A DNA stretch of 64,000 nt from Hyphomicrobiaceae bacterium (GTDB lineage: Bacteria; Pseudomonadota; Alphaproteobacteria; Rhizobiales; Hyphomicrobiaceae): the NCBI GenBank assembly GCA_025351355.1, contig JANXWC010000069.1, positions 1 to 64,000 of the forward strand. Reading direction: 5' to 3'. Shown piece by piece: positions 19,127 through 28,590 of the stretch (position 1 is the first letter of the stretch; every line of letters begins with the position of its first letter). Position numbers and translations under genes: made by a program. The notes below the pieces were generated by a model that did not search any database, had not been told where the DNA came from, and saw only the letters and a program-made list of their open reading frames with translations.

Positions 19127-19912
19127 ATGGCTGACCAAAGCACATCCAAAGCAAGCGGTTTTGTCTGGTACGACGTGATGACCACCGACACCACTGCAGC
19201 AAAGACTTTCTACAAAAACGTCATGGGCTGGAGCATGGCAGACGCCAGTCCGCCCGGCCGCACCTACATCGTCGCATCAACCGGTCCGACCATGGTCAGC
19301 GGTATCATGCCGATCCCAGAAGACGCCGTGAAGATGGGCGTGACGCCCGCTTGGATGGGTTATATCGGCGTTGCCGATGTCGATGCCATGGCAACCCGTG
19401 TTAAGGCAGCGGGCGGATTTATTCACCGCGGTCCCGAAGATATCCCGAATGTCGGCCGGTTCGCCGTTGCCGCCGACCCCCACGGGGCGGGTTTTATGCT
19501 GTTTGAGGCGAAATCAAGCCCGCAAATTGCGCCGGTCGCGCCCCACACACCGGGGCAGGTCGGGTGGCGCGAACTGAACGCTGGCAGTGGCGCCGAAGCC
19601 TTCGCATTCTATTCTGGCCTGTTCGGTTGGACCAAGGCTGACGCAATCGACATGGGGCCTATGGGCACCTACCAGATTTTTGCGGTAGACGGCATCCAGG
19701 TCGGCGGCATCATGACCAAAAATCCGGCACTTCCGGCGGCTTACTGGTTCTATGTCTTCAACGTTGATGCGGTCGATGCGGCGGCGGAGCGTGTTGTGCA
19801 AGCAGGGGGGCGCATCGTCATGCCGGCACACGAGGTGCCTGGCGGGCAATGGGTCGTGCGATGCACCGATCCACAGGGCGCAGCGTTCGGCCTAGTGGCC
19901 TTCAAACGGTGA
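19127..19912 (+). CDS. VOC family protein with two glyoxalase-like domains
   Basis: The ATG at 19127 follows GAGGAGCACACA, a strong ribosome binding site. The 261-aa product has two tandem vicinal-oxygen-chelate domains: residues about 8-125 (GFVWYDVMTTDTTAAKTFY, ending DPHGAGFMLFE) and about 138-258 (GWRELNAGSGAEAFAFYSGL, ending DPQGAAFGLVAFKR). This matches the CFP30B/27-kDa-antigen type. The expected metal-ligand positions are only partly polar, so an enzymatic role is unproven. It lies downstream of an apparent VOC gene fragment. Confidence 0.85.
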   Translation: MADQSTSKASGFVWYDVMTTDTTAAKTFYKNVMGWSMADASPPGRTYIVASTGPTMVSGIMPIPEDAVKMGVTPAWMGYIGVADVDAMATRVKAAGGFIHRGPEDIPNVGRFAVAADPHGAGFMLFEAKSSPQIAPVAPHTPGQVGWRELNAGSGAEAFAFYSGLFGWTKADAIDMGPMGTYQIFAVDGIQVGGIMTKNPALPAAYWFYVFNVDAVDAAAERVVQAGGRIVMPAHEVPGGQWVVRCTDPQGAAFGLVAFKR

Positions 19913-19975
19913 GGCTGCAACATGCTCAAGCAGACGCCGAGAACGTTTTCGCCCTTCGCATTTCAATTCGGCCGC

Positions 19976-20401
19976 TCAGGTCAAGGCATACACAATCCCT
20001 AACGCCGTGGCGGCTAACGCCAGTGCGATCGGGATGATCATGATCTGCACGCCCATTTCCCAACCCTGCACAGCGCCAGTTGCGATGGAGATGCGCGACG
20101 ACACGAATTCGTCCCAAGCGGGAAGTCGTTTGTGCAGGTGCGAATGAGCAACCGAATAAGCCAGGACTGCCAGCCCCATGAATACTGCAAAGATGACGGT
20201 AACAAACCCCAAGTCTAGGTCCGCGCCGGTCGGACTGCTGAACGCGATCCAGGCGATCAGCAACATCCATAGATAGGCGGCGCCCGCGATGACATACACG
20301 GCACCGTGCACTTCTGTGCCGAGGCTGACTTCGTGCTCTTGCTCTTCGGGTAAATCCGGGCGGATCTGCAACTGGTGAGACGTCGTTTTTTGATCGATCA
20401 T
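19976..20401 (-). CDS. Hypothetical membrane protein
   Basis: The start ATG 20399-20401 follows GAGGTGCGCC. The 141-aa product has a polar N-terminus (MIDQKTTSHQLQIRPDLPEE) and three clear membrane helices (AVYVIAGAAYLWMLLIAWIA, FVTVIFAVFMGLAVLAYSVA, IMIIPIALALAATALGIVYA). A His-rich turn, AHSHLHKRLPAWDEFVSS, lies between helices 2 and 3. I do not recognise the family. It stands alone on the minus strand. Confidence 0.72.
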   Translation of the reverse strand: MIDQKTTSHQLQIRPDLPEEQEHEVSLGTEVHGAVYVIAGAAYLWMLLIAWIAFSSPTGADLDLGFVTVIFAVFMGLAVLAYSVAHSHLHKRLPAWDEFVSSRISIATGAVQGWEMGVQIMIIPIALALAATALGIVYALT

Positions 20402-20554
20402 GGCGCACCTCGCATCCAAAAAACAAAAAATCTACTAATTAAAGAAACGACGTGCGATCGCCGAAGTTCCGGTGGATCCCTCCGCATCTGTCCGGGGCAG
20501 CTGATAAAACGGACACGATGCGGCGAGCTGCATGCCACATCGCGTCCGGTTGCC

Positions 20555-21361
20555 TCAGCCGGTGCGTTTCACTTTGGTCACAACAGGCGTCGACGACGCC
20601 GGCGCTGTACTGACGGCACCGCCCTTCGGGAGGCGGTCGAGCACTGTAACGGTGGTGCCGGCGCCCGCAAGGGTGGCCAAGTGCATGACGTGCTGATTCA
20701 TCATGCGGAAGCAGCCCGAAGACGCGGCATAACCGATACTCTTTGCATCATTGGTACCGTGAATACGGTACAGGCTGTTGCCAAGATAGAGAGCTTTGGC
20801 GCCAAGCGGATTGTTGATGCCACCGGTCATCACTTCAGGCAGGCGGGGATCACGCTCGCGCATTTCAGCTGGCGGATGCCAATCGGGCCAAGCTGCCACC
20901 CGACTGATCTTTTCAGTGCCGCGCCATGAGAAACCTTCGCGACCGACCGAGATCGGATAGCGGTAGGCGGCTCCATTACCCAGTACGTAGTAAAGCGCTC
21001 GCGCGCTGGAATCTATGACGATCGAACCTTGGTTGAAGGCATGACGGAAGGGCACGGTCTGCGGCGCTTGCGGCGAGATCTCCGGACGCGCGCCGCCTTG
21101 CAGCACTGCCGGATACTGGGTCGTAGACTTGCGATAAGGGATTTGCCCGCCCGGCGCGCCGAATGGCGAGCCGTAGCCATCGTCATCGTCGTCGTCTGAG
21201 TAGGCACGCGGCGGTCGCGCACGCTGCGGACGTGGGGCTTGCGGGCTACTGTATGAAGGGCCACCGCCGAACTCACGCCACGGCACCCAGTCCCGGCTCT
21301 GTGCGAAGGCAGACGACATTCCCGTCACCAATGCCACGATAATCAGACACAAACGCTGCAT
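20555..21361 (-). CDS. L,D-transpeptidase (YkuD) with acidic linker
   Basis: Periplasmic peptidoglycan cross-linking enzyme. The start ATG 21359-21361 follows GGAGTTCTTC and encodes a signal peptide, MQRLCLIIVALVTGMSSAFA. A Pro/Arg-rich segment with a run of six aspartates (residues about 52-57) precedes the YkuD domain. That domain has SIVIDSSARALYYVLGNG, the family segment GTEKISRVAAWPDWHPPAEM, and the catalytic motif HGTNDAKSIGYAASSGCFRM. The 268-aa length is typical. This is the second YkuD protein in the window and is unlike the one at 16.4 kb outside the catalytic core. Confidence 0.9.
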   Translation of the reverse strand: MQRLCLIIVALVTGMSSAFAQSRDWVPWREFGGGPSYSSPQAPRPQRARPPRAYSDDDDDDGYGSPFGAPGGQIPYRKSTTQYPAVLQGGARPEISPQAPQTVPFRHAFNQGSIVIDSSARALYYVLGNGAAYRYPISVGREGFSWRGTEKISRVAAWPDWHPPAEMRERDPRLPEVMTGGINNPLGAKALYLGNSLYRIHGTNDAKSIGYAASSGCFRMMNQHVMHLATLAGAGTTVTVLDRLPKGGAVSTAPASSTPVVTKVKRTG

Positions 21362-21800
21362 GAAGAACTCCAACTGTTTTTGTAAGGCGGACATGGGAAT
21401 CATCACCTGAGTGCGCTGAGGGGACGACATGCCCCCGGAAGATATCCGCGCTTTGCGTGGCTTGACGGTAATGAGGCGTATAGTTGCTCGGATGATTGAA
21501 CTAAGGTCAGCACCGCCCTCGTCCGCATTGCATGTCCTGCTGGGTGTCGACCGATCAAGACGGTCGAGGGGTGAGCGGCGCATTCGTGCTTGAGATAACG
21601 ATAGGTCATGGAATGTGCGATGGCTGTCGGACTTTATGGTTACTGCAGGGATTTCTCGTCGTGCGTCCGATACGGACTGCGCCGTCGACGCTTCCTTCTT
21701 CGGATCTCGGTACAACCTACGCATGACGTCCGCGTTGGTTTCGGAAAATCCGAAAAATGACAATAAAGTGATGCCATTGCTGTCTCCGGTTGAGACGGTC
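21362..21800. other. Intergenic stretch upstream of the 20.6-21.4 kb L,D-transpeptidase gene
   Basis: The 439 bp contain no supported gene. A short palindrome, TTTCGGAAAATCCGAAA, at about 21738-21754 lies past the 3' end of the next minus-strand gene and might be a weak transcription end. No T-tract follows it. Confidence 0.35.
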
Positions 21801-22439
21801 TCAGTCGTAGCGACGGAAGACGTGCCACACCCCATCTGCACCAATAACCAGCCGCCAGCCCGTGTAACGACCTGCAGCCTTCATTTTGGCGATGCGACTG
21901 GCCGGCTCAAGGGCTGCCAGTTGCTTTTCCTCCTCCGAGGAGAGCGTATTCAACGGGCGGTCTGCGAACGCTGGCCAAATAAAGAGCCTGGTATTTTCCG
22001 GGTCCTTGCCGAGAGGTTGGACGGTGTACGGCAGGTCCAACAACGTCGCGAGAGTGGCCAGAATTTGACGACCGTCGCCGTCGTCAGAAATTCTGCGCCA
22101 AAAGGCGATCGGGTCGGCTACAGCCTCCGCCGCCAATTCGGGTTTCAACTCGTTGAGGTCGAGCGCGGCGCGGAGATCCTCGAGATGGCCTGACTGGACC
22201 GCCTCGAGTATGGCCTCGCGCATATTGCTGACGCCAGGAGGCAGGGTAGCGTCAACAGGATCGATGGCGGCGCGCCGGCGCCACGCCTCGGCAATGGTGA
22301 CGCCCGACCCGGCGGACGTCACGTCGGAGGGGGTGGCGGCTTTCGCGTTGGTGAGCACGGATGTTGTCAGATAAGCTGCATGGACAAGCCCGTGGCTCAC
22401 CAGTAAACCTAAAAAAAGGCGGTGTGAGCGGTAAAACAA
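21801..22439 (-). CDS. Conserved hypothetical exported protein
   Basis: The reading frame is open from 22562, but the first 41 codons look non-coding. The TTG at 22437-22439 follows GGAAGGTGGCGCA, a good ribosome binding site, and opens a signal-like segment (LFYRSHRLFLGLLVSHGLVH). The 212-aa product has a conserved middle, MREAILEAVQSGHLEDLRAA, then LNELKPELAAEAVADPIAFW and a C-terminal GWRLVIGADGVWHVFRRYD. Similar uncharacterised exported proteins are common in Hyphomicrobiales. No catalytic motif is seen. It is divergent from the LysE gene. Confidence 0.75.
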   Translation of the reverse strand: MFYRSHRLFLGLLVSHGLVHAAYLTTSVLTNAKAATPSDVTSAGSGVTIAEAWRRRAAIDPVDATLPPGVSNMREAILEAVQSGHLEDLRAALDLNELKPELAAEAVADPIAFWRRISDDGDGRQILATLATLLDLPYTVQPLGKDPENTRLFIWPAFADRPLNTLSSEEEKQLAALEPASRIAKMKAAGRYTGWRLVIGADGVWHVFRRYD

Positions 22440-22635
22440 TGCGCCACCTTCCGAGTTGGTTGTGTCGACTTCGGTCGCAGGTCGACCCGATAAGGGCTTT
22501 GCACGCCCTGGTCCATAGGGGTGAGGATGAGATTGGCTAATTTCGGGCGACCAATTGGCCAATTTGCCGGCCAGTCATACGAATTCGCAGGACAAGTGCG
22601 ATCTCGTTTTGCACCCGCGATGGCATAATCACCTG

Positions 22636-23301
22636 ATGGCCTACATCCCCAATCCACTTATCATACCCATTGGCTTGTTCGTCGGTGTGCTGCTTGCGTT
22701 GCCATTTGGGCCCGTTAATTTATTGGGCTTGCAGCGCGCGGTACAACGCGGCTTTTTCGGTGGCATGGCGGCCGGGCTCGGCATCATGCTTGGCGATGGA
22801 ACCATTGCACTCGGGGCCGCCATGGGCGTCAACGCGATATCCGGCGCCATCCGCAACTATCGCACAGCAATTCAAATCATCGGTGGGCTGGCGCTGATCA
22901 TCGCAGGCGCCAAGCTCTATTTCACCCGGCCCGAATTTGCCTCCGCCCAGGAAGCGGCCGATGCGACGCTGCTCGATTATATCTGGGACATTCCGCAAAC
23001 ATTCTTGCTGACCATTACAAACCCCGGCGCCGTGTTGGGGCTGGTCGCCATCTTCGGCGGCGTCTCGACGTTTGTGGAAATCGAAGGCTACATCGACGCG
23101 CTGTTGATGGTGGCGGCGATCATGGGCGGCAGCTTCTGCTACTGGCTCGTGGTCTCCCGGCTCATCAGTGGTATCCGGCACACGCTGGACGAAGCGCGGA
23201 TGACCAAATTGAGTAGGTTGGCGGCATTGATGCTGATTGGGTTCGGATGCTTGTTGATCGGTGAAATGTTCATCAAACGACCGGACCTGCTGCGCTTCTG
23301 A
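22636..23301 (+). CDS. LysE family translocator
   Basis: Inner-membrane exporter of amino acids or related small molecules. The start ATG 22636 gives MAYIPNPLIIPIGLFVGVLL. The 221-aa product has six membrane helices and the LysE/RhtB pattern: LPFGPVNLLGLQRAVQRGFF early, GLGIMLGDGTIALGAAMG in helix 2, and NPGAVLGLVAIFGG in the second half. It differs from canonical LysE in having the NP motif as TNPGAV. The substrate cannot be inferred from the neighbours. Confidence 0.85.
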   Translation: MAYIPNPLIIPIGLFVGVLLALPFGPVNLLGLQRAVQRGFFGGMAAGLGIMLGDGTIALGAAMGVNAISGAIRNYRTAIQIIGGLALIIAGAKLYFTRPEFASAQEAADATLLDYIWDIPQTFLLTITNPGAVLGLVAIFGGVSTFVEIEGYIDALLMVAAIMGGSFCYWLVVSRLISGIRHTLDEARMTKLSRLAALMLIGFGCLLIGEMFIKRPDLLRF

Positions 23302-23317
23302 CCCTCACCAATCGCGA

Positions 23318-23563
23318 TTACTGCGTTCGTGCACGCATGGTGAATTCGCCGCTTAGGACGCGCGCGCGTAAGCCGTCAACCAAAGTCGTTACGTGGGTTT
23401 CACCGTAACTGCCGACGAGGTCGGTAAGGGCGGTATAGAGTGCTGCGTAAGCGATAAGTTCAGGAGCGATACCTGACGCTTCCGCATCCTCCCACGCTTC
23501 AAGAATAAATTGCAGCGCTTTGAGACTGTCGTCTGAACTGTCTTGAAGTCCCAGACCTTGCAT
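23318..23563 (-). CDS. Small conserved hypothetical protein
   Basis: The 81-aa soluble protein (MQGLGLQDSSDDSLKALQFI) is predicted mostly helical, with LEAWEDAEASGIAPELIAYA, AALYTALTDLVGSYGETHVT and a basic C-terminus. It is convergent with the LysE gene, 16 bp away. No motif points to a function. Regular amphipathic spacing and a clean ATG start support it as a real gene. Confidence 0.65.
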   Translation of the reverse strand: MQGLGLQDSSDDSLKALQFILEAWEDAEASGIAPELIAYAALYTALTDLVGSYGETHVTTLVDGLRARVLSGEFTMRARTQ

Positions 23564-23685
23564 TGTGTTGACCCTGTGTGCGCGCCGAGGAACCGCAGAA
23601 GTCGACCCTTATCACGCGGTCGACCGTTCGCAGAAAACTACGACAAATTACCGTAAACCGTTTGTGCGCTAAGCGTTGGTTAGCC

Positions 23686-24090
23686 TTATGGCGTTTTGAC
23701 TAACGCGTCGGCGATGTCGGCGCCTTCGGCCATGAACTTGGCAATGGCCCCCTGGGCGGTCGCCGTGCAGCTGGTGTAGGTGCGGCTGTAACTCCGGTAA
23801 CCGGAATTGAAGGCGCGTGTCAGTCGAACCCGACGCAAGGCAGAGGACGCTTCGGCGTCCATCAGTTCGACCATGCGGTCGCGCCAAAGCATGCCGTCGC
23901 TGCCGCCACACAATTCGCGGAGAAAATGTACGGCGCCCAATATTTCCGACAATCGCAGAAGTTTATCATCATAGGGCCGCTGGTCTTGCGCTGTTTGCGC
24001 AACCGCGGACGTGGAAGCCAACGCAAACAAGCAAACGAGCGCCAAGCGCGGCAAACGCCTTTCGATACGGAACTGCCATCGCTCTGTCAC
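23686..24090 (-). CDS. TIGR02301-like conserved exported protein
   Basis: The likely start is the GTG at 24088-24090 (VTERWQFRIERRLPRLALVC), which opens a signal peptide ending ASTSAVAQ; the frame is open further back to a TTG at 24180. The mature part reads YDDKLLRLSEILGAVHFLRE, LCGGSDGMLWRDRMVELMDA and AFNSGYRSYSRTYTSCTATA, the pattern of the TIGR02301 family known from Hyphomicrobiales. Two cysteines (in LCGG and TSCT) may pair. Function is unknown. Confidence 0.75.
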   Translation of the reverse strand: MTERWQFRIERRLPRLALVCLFALASTSAVAQTAQDQRPYDDKLLRLSEILGAVHFLRELCGGSDGMLWRDRMVELMDAEASSALRRVRLTRAFNSGYRSYSRTYTSCTATAQGAIAKFMAEGADIADALVKTP

Positions 24091-24223
24091 GGGCTGCACT
24101 CTCAGCAATTGTCGCCCCACCGAATCTTTTACAACAGCGTTATGGGCGCCGCTCACTGACGAAGCAAGGCGGCGCCGCAACCTTCGTCAGCCCTTCAAAG
24201 GCCTCGGCCGACGACGCAGCAAC

Positions 24224-24790
24224 TCAGTAAGAGCGCAGCGGCCGGCGACCGTTGTCGGCGTAGGGGCCATAATAACTCTCGCTGCCATAACGCGGACGAT
24301 CCAGCGGACGTTGGGCTAAGACCTCGCCGGTGCAGCGGTCGACCTCCAACCGGAACGGTCGACCATTGGGACGCTGGGCGTCAATGGTCGCGGTATCGCG
24401 ATCGATCACCTGAGGATTGCGAAATGCACCCCAACCATCGCGCTCTAGGCGGTGGCTGATTTCGGCTTTGGTCGGGCAGTCACGGTGAGCGCGATCGGCG
24501 TAGCGACGCTCATCTTGGTAGACGTCGGCGCGCGGGATTGGTGGCGGTTCGTAATAACGCGGTGTCTCATAAGAGCGGTACGTGTCGGAACGATACGTTT
24601 CGACGCGAGCAGGTGGCCGGCCATAGAGATCGGCATATCTTGGATCGTCGTAAGCGGACCCATAGGAGGGCGGCGGCCCTTCACTGTAGAGATCGGCAGC
24701 AATTGCGTTGCCGGACAGCGCGGTGCCACCGACCGTAAGCGCGATGACAGTAAGTGCTTTGATGACTTTTTGGTGTGGTGTTGACGACAT
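24224..24790 (-). CDS. Exported Tyr/Arg/Pro-rich protein with PepSY-like C-terminus
   Basis: The start ATG 24788-24790 follows AGGAAACCTCGTC. A signal peptide (MSSTPHQKVIKALTVIALTV, cleavage after NAIAA) leads to a low-complexity stretch rich in Y, R and P (residues about 35-100: PPPSYGSAYDD, YRSDTYRSYETPRYYEPPP). The C-terminal part, ISHRLERDGWGAFRNPQVID, RPFRLEVDRCTGEVLAQ, resembles the PepSY-like module of periplasmic proteins in this order. The 188-aa protein is divergent from mdoG. It may be an envelope structural or stress protein; this is inference. Confidence 0.7.
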   Translation of the reverse strand: MSSTPHQKVIKALTVIALTVGGTALSGNAIAADLYSEGPPPSYGSAYDDPRYADLYGRPPARVETYRSDTYRSYETPRYYEPPPIPRADVYQDERRYADRAHRDCPTKAEISHRLERDGWGAFRNPQVIDRDTATIDAQRPNGRPFRLEVDRCTGEVLAQRPLDRPRYGSESYYGPYADNGRRPLRSY

Positions 24791-25146
24791 GACGAGGTTT
24801 CCTAAGCGGACAAAGCTCTGCGCGGAGCCCATCCTACAAGCTTTGGGTCTCCCTCCCTGGGCTTGCGCACCTACGGCACGTTGAAGGCCGCCGGATGAAT
24901 GTGACATGAAGAATTGACGCGGGAAAGTCCTGCCAAAGCTCTAAAAAACAAATATTTGCAACCTGTTGCTTGCTCGCGACGTAACTGTGGCGGTGGCGCC
25001 GCGGCGCAGCCTTTGTCGACGCCGTACAGCGCCCCGCATGGCCTGAGGTCGGCGGTTGCAGCCGCGCGACCTGCTGGCGCACCGCCAAATCCGGAACCTG
25101 CGGCGTGGCACGGCGTTTGATTGCGGGTACCCGGAGCGTCAGACAA
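24791..25146. other. Divergent intergenic region upstream of mdoG
   Basis: The 356 bp separate mdoG from the exported Tyr-rich protein gene and must hold promoters for both. No ORF with a ribosome binding site, repeat or strong hairpin was seen. Confidence 0.35.
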
Positions 25147-26688
25147 ATGTCCTACCGCCTTTTGTTCGTAATTATTTTCGCATGCAGTGCAACGGTCATG
25201 TCTGGCACGAAGATGCCTGCCCATGCACAACCACTCGTGCCCGACGGCTCGCCTTTTTCGACGGATGTCGTGAACAAGGTCGCGGCTGATTTGGCGTCAA
25301 AAAAGTACGTGCCGCCAGCCTCCGGTATTGCTGCGAACAGCACGCAAGTCGACTATGACCAGTTTCGGCAGATCCGAGTCCAAGACGATCGCACCTTCTG
25401 GCGCAAGGAAGGGCTGAATTTTCAATTGCAGCTGTTACCGGCCGGCTGGTTATTCAAGAACAGCGTCGACCTCAGTTTGATCGAAGATGGCAAGGTCCGC
25501 AATCTGTCGACCGACAACAGCTATTTCGATCTCGGGCCACTAGCGGGCAAACTTGCGCCGGGTGACCGTATCGGATTTTCGGGTATCCGCTTGAAATTCC
25601 CCTTGAACCGGCCGGATGTCTTCGACGAAATCTTCGTGTTTCAGGGGGCAAGTTATTTCCGCGCAGTGTCGCGCGGACAGTTGTATGGATTGTCGGCACG
25701 CGGTTTGGCGATCAATGTCGGAGATCCCGGCGGCGAGGAGTTCCCAAATTTCCGCCAGTTTTGGATCGAGACGCCGGCCAAAGGTGCCGCGACGATCGTC
25801 ATTCATGCGTTACTCGACAGTCCGTCTGTCGCAGGAGCTTACCGGTTCGTTGTGACGCCTGGCGCGCCGACGACGATCGACGTCGAATCGACGCTCTATC
25901 CCCGAAGTGATTTGGCAAATATCGGCATCGCACCGCTGACCAGCATGTTCCTGTTCTCAACGGCTGATCGCATGCGCAGCAGCGATTTCCGCAACGCGGT
26001 GCACGATTCCGACGGTCTCGCCGTATACAACGGCACGGGGGAACATCTCTGGCGGCAGCTCAATAATCCCACCCGACTGCAGACGAGCGACTTCGTTGAT
26101 CAGAACCCAGCGGGTTTTGGTCTCATCCAGCGCGATCGCAGCTTTGACGCATATCAGGACCTGGAGGCGCATTATGAGCAGCGACCCAGCGCATGGATTA
26201 CGCCGCGACAGCCATGGGGCGCAGGCGCCGTTCGTCTCATCGAGATACCTTCGGAAGAGGAAATTCATGACAACATCGTCGCCTTCTGGCGACCGGAACA
26301 GCGGCTGGTGGTCGGCCAGACGTATTCTTTCACCTATCGACTGACGTGGCCGGACCAAACACCGGCTTCCTGGGGCGGGGCGGCTGTGCAAGCAACGCGC
26401 ATTGGTGGCGCGATAGGTCCAACCCGAAAAAATGGTACGCGCCAGTTCGTGGTGGAGTTTGATGCGCTCGACGGTTGGCGGGAAGACGAATTGCCGACCG
26501 CTAAACTGGAAACCAGCGCAGGCGCGGTAAGCGTCCCCATCATCCAGCACAACACATACAGCAAAGGTTGGCGCGTCTCTTTCACCTTCGACGCGAAGGG
26601 TGCGGAAGTAAGCGAGATGCGACTGCAGCTTCGCAACAAGGAAAAACCAATCTCGGAAATGTGGATGTGGCGATGGACGAAGGAATAG
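25147..26688 (+). CDS. mdoG: Glucans biosynthesis protein G (periplasmic)
   Basis: Periplasmic protein needed to build or branch osmoregulated periplasmic glucans. The start ATG 25147 gives MSYRLLFVIIFACSATVMSG, a signal peptide ending MPAHAQ. The 513-aa product has the MdoG/OpgG beta-sandwich pattern: YDQFRQIRVQDDRTFW near residue 75, FQLQLLPAGWLF, YFRAVSRGQLYGLSARGLAI, then EEFPNFRQFWIETP, and HDSDGLAVYNGTGEHLWRQL. It ends in the immunoglobulin-like C-terminal domain. mdoH overlaps its last 16 nt, so the two are coupled. MdoD would look similar, but no Tat motif is present. Confidence 0.92.
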   Translation: MSYRLLFVIIFACSATVMSGTKMPAHAQPLVPDGSPFSTDVVNKVAADLASKKYVPPASGIAANSTQVDYDQFRQIRVQDDRTFWRKEGLNFQLQLLPAGWLFKNSVDLSLIEDGKVRNLSTDNSYFDLGPLAGKLAPGDRIGFSGIRLKFPLNRPDVFDEIFVFQGASYFRAVSRGQLYGLSARGLAINVGDPGGEEFPNFRQFWIETPAKGAATIVIHALLDSPSVAGAYRFVVTPGAPTTIDVESTLYPRSDLANIGIAPLTSMFLFSTADRMRSSDFRNAVHDSDGLAVYNGTGEHLWRQLNNPTRLQTSDFVDQNPAGFGLIQRDRSFDAYQDLEAHYEQRPSAWITPRQPWGAGAVRLIEIPSEEEIHDNIVAFWRPEQRLVVGQTYSFTYRLTWPDQTPASWGGAAVQATRIGGAIGPTRKNGTRQFVVEFDALDGWREDELPTAKLETSAGAVSVPIIQHNTYSKGWRVSFTFDAKGAEVSEMRLQLRNKEKPISEMWMWRWTKE

Positions 26689-28571
26689 GTCTCGCCACCA
26701 CCGCGCGACCGCTGCTGGAGGAATACGTTCCCGAGGCGCGTCGTTGCGCAATGCCGGAACAGCAGTTGTGGTTGAATGCCGCGGGCGACGATGCGCGAGG
26801 TCCCGGCGTTCGGTTGGCTCGTTGGTTTCTTGTGCTGTCGACTATTGCCGCGACGGCGGCCTTCTCAGTGACGCTTTATGCCGTCTTGTCGGTCCAACGG
26901 CCAACGCCGCTGCAAATTGGCTTCCTGGTTTTGTGCACCGTGTGCTTTGGCTGGATGGTGACCGGGTCGATCAGTGCCTTGATGGGGTTTGTGGCTCTTG
27001 CGTTGGGGCGCGGCATCGACACTGTCAGCGTGTCCGAACCGGCGACGACCGGCCTGCGTTCGCGAACGGCGTTGCTGTTTCCCGTCTATCGCGAAAACAT
27101 GTCCACGGTCGCCGCCAATGTAGAAACGATGTGCGAGGACCTTGAAAAGAGCGAAGGTTCGATCGACGCCGACGTATTTATTCTAAGCGACACGCAGAAT
27201 GAAACCGAGCGTCGCGCGGAACGTGCAGCCTACAAGGTGCTGCGATCCCGAATGGGCCGCCAGGCACATATCTACATCCGCTGGCGCACGCCGAACACAG
27301 GACGAAAAGCTGGTAATATCCGCGATTGGATTGAAACTTACGGTGCCGGCTATGACTACTTTGTCGTGCTTGATGCTGACAGCATCATGTCGCCGGCGGC
27401 GCTGTCATGTCTCGTTGCGACAATGGACACGCATCCGCAAGCCGGGCTGATACAAACGGTCCCGCGTCTGGTCGGTGCTCGCTCCCTGTTCGCACGTTTG
27501 CAGCAGTTCGCGGCGGGCTATTACGGGCCGATCATTGCTGCTGGCATTGCAACCTGGTACGGCGCGACCGGCAACTACTGGGGCCACAACGCCATCGTCC
27601 GCACCAAGGCGTTCGCCGCCGCCGCGGGGTTGCCGGTATTGGCTGGCAGGCCTCCGTTCGGCGGCCATATCCTCAGTCATGATTTTGTCGAGGCAGCTTT
27701 GTTGCGACGGGCTGGCTGGCAGGTGCATTTCGTGCCGTCACTCGGCGGGTCCTTCGAGGGATGCCCGCCCGCACTCGATGACTTGATCACCCGCGACCGT
27801 CGGTGGGCGCAAGGCAACCTGCAGCACTTGTTCGTACTCGGCGCCAGCCGCCTGCGTCTCGTCAGCCGGATGCATCTGGCGATGGGTGCCATGGCCTATA
27901 TTGCGTCGGCTGTGTGGGCACTGACGCTGCTGGTCGGTGTCATTCTTTCGATCCAGGCCAAATACGCGCGGCCGACCTATTTCGACAGCGAGGAAACGTT
28001 GTTCCCGCAGTGGCCGGTCTTCGATGCAAAGAAGGCGCTGATACTGTTCTTCGTGACCATGGCGGTGGTCTATCTGCCGAAAATACTCGGCATCTTGTGG
28101 GTCATGCGGAACGGCGTGCAGCGCACATGCCATGGCGGCGCCGTTCGCATCGTCAGTGGCTTGGTGTTTGAATCGCTGTGTTCGACGTTGATGGCGCCAG
28201 TGTTGATGCTGACGCAGACGCGAGCTGTTGCCGAAATCATTTTGGGACGGGACTCGGGGTGGGCCGCACAGCGAAGAAACGGTGCGGATACGAGTTTCCT
28301 TGAAAGCTGTCTCAATCACCGCTGGCAATTGCTGATCGGGTTGGGCCTGGGTGGCGTTTGCGCTGCGATCTCAATATCCGTGCTGGCGTGGATGAGCCCC
28401 ATCGTCCTCGGCCTGCTGCTCGCCGGGCCACTCGCATACGCTACCTCGCGCGAGAGTTCGAGGTCGCTCTCATCTTTGCTGTCGACCAACGAGGATCGGG
28501 AGGCGCCCCAACTGCTCGTCCGGCAAACGCAGAAGCAGCGCGAGTGGCAGCAATTGATACCGAGGGAATAG
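26673..28571 (+). CDS. mdoH: Glucans biosynthesis glucosyltransferase H
   Basis: Inner-membrane glycosyltransferase family 2 enzyme that polymerises glucose from UDP-glucose into the periplasmic glucan backbone. The start ATG 26673 lies inside the end of mdoG. The 632-aa protein has two N-terminal helices, then the catalytic domain with LLFPVYRENMS, the DxD motif in VVLDADSIMS, LSHDFVEAALLRRAGW and RRWAQGNLQH (the Q/R-x2-RW-type motif), followed by helices at about 390-500 and 560-600. It is shorter than the 847-aa E. coli protein, mainly at the ends, as is common in alphaproteobacteria. Confidence 0.92.
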   Translation: MDEGIGLATTARPLLEEYVPEARRCAMPEQQLWLNAAGDDARGPGVRLARWFLVLSTIAATAAFSVTLYAVLSVQRPTPLQIGFLVLCTVCFGWMVTGSISALMGFVALALGRGIDTVSVSEPATTGLRSRTALLFPVYRENMSTVAANVETMCEDLEKSEGSIDADVFILSDTQNETERRAERAAYKVLRSRMGRQAHIYIRWRTPNTGRKAGNIRDWIETYGAGYDYFVVLDADSIMSPAALSCLVATMDTHPQAGLIQTVPRLVGARSLFARLQQFAAGYYGPIIAAGIATWYGATGNYWGHNAIVRTKAFAAAAGLPVLAGRPPFGGHILSHDFVEAALLRRAGWQVHFVPSLGGSFEGCPPALDDLITRDRRWAQGNLQHLFVLGASRLRLVSRMHLAMGAMAYIASAVWALTLLVGVILSIQAKYARPTYFDSEETLFPQWPVFDAKKALILFFVTMAVVYLPKILGILWVMRNGVQRTCHGGAVRIVSGLVFESLCSTLMAPVLMLTQTRAVAEIILGRDSGWAAQRRNGADTSFLESCLNHRWQLLIGLGLGGVCAAISISVLAWMSPIVLGLLLAGPLAYATSRESSRSLSSLLSTNEDREAPQLLVRQTQKQREWQQLIPRE

Positions 28572-28590
28572 GCTCGGGCCGTTCGCTTGA

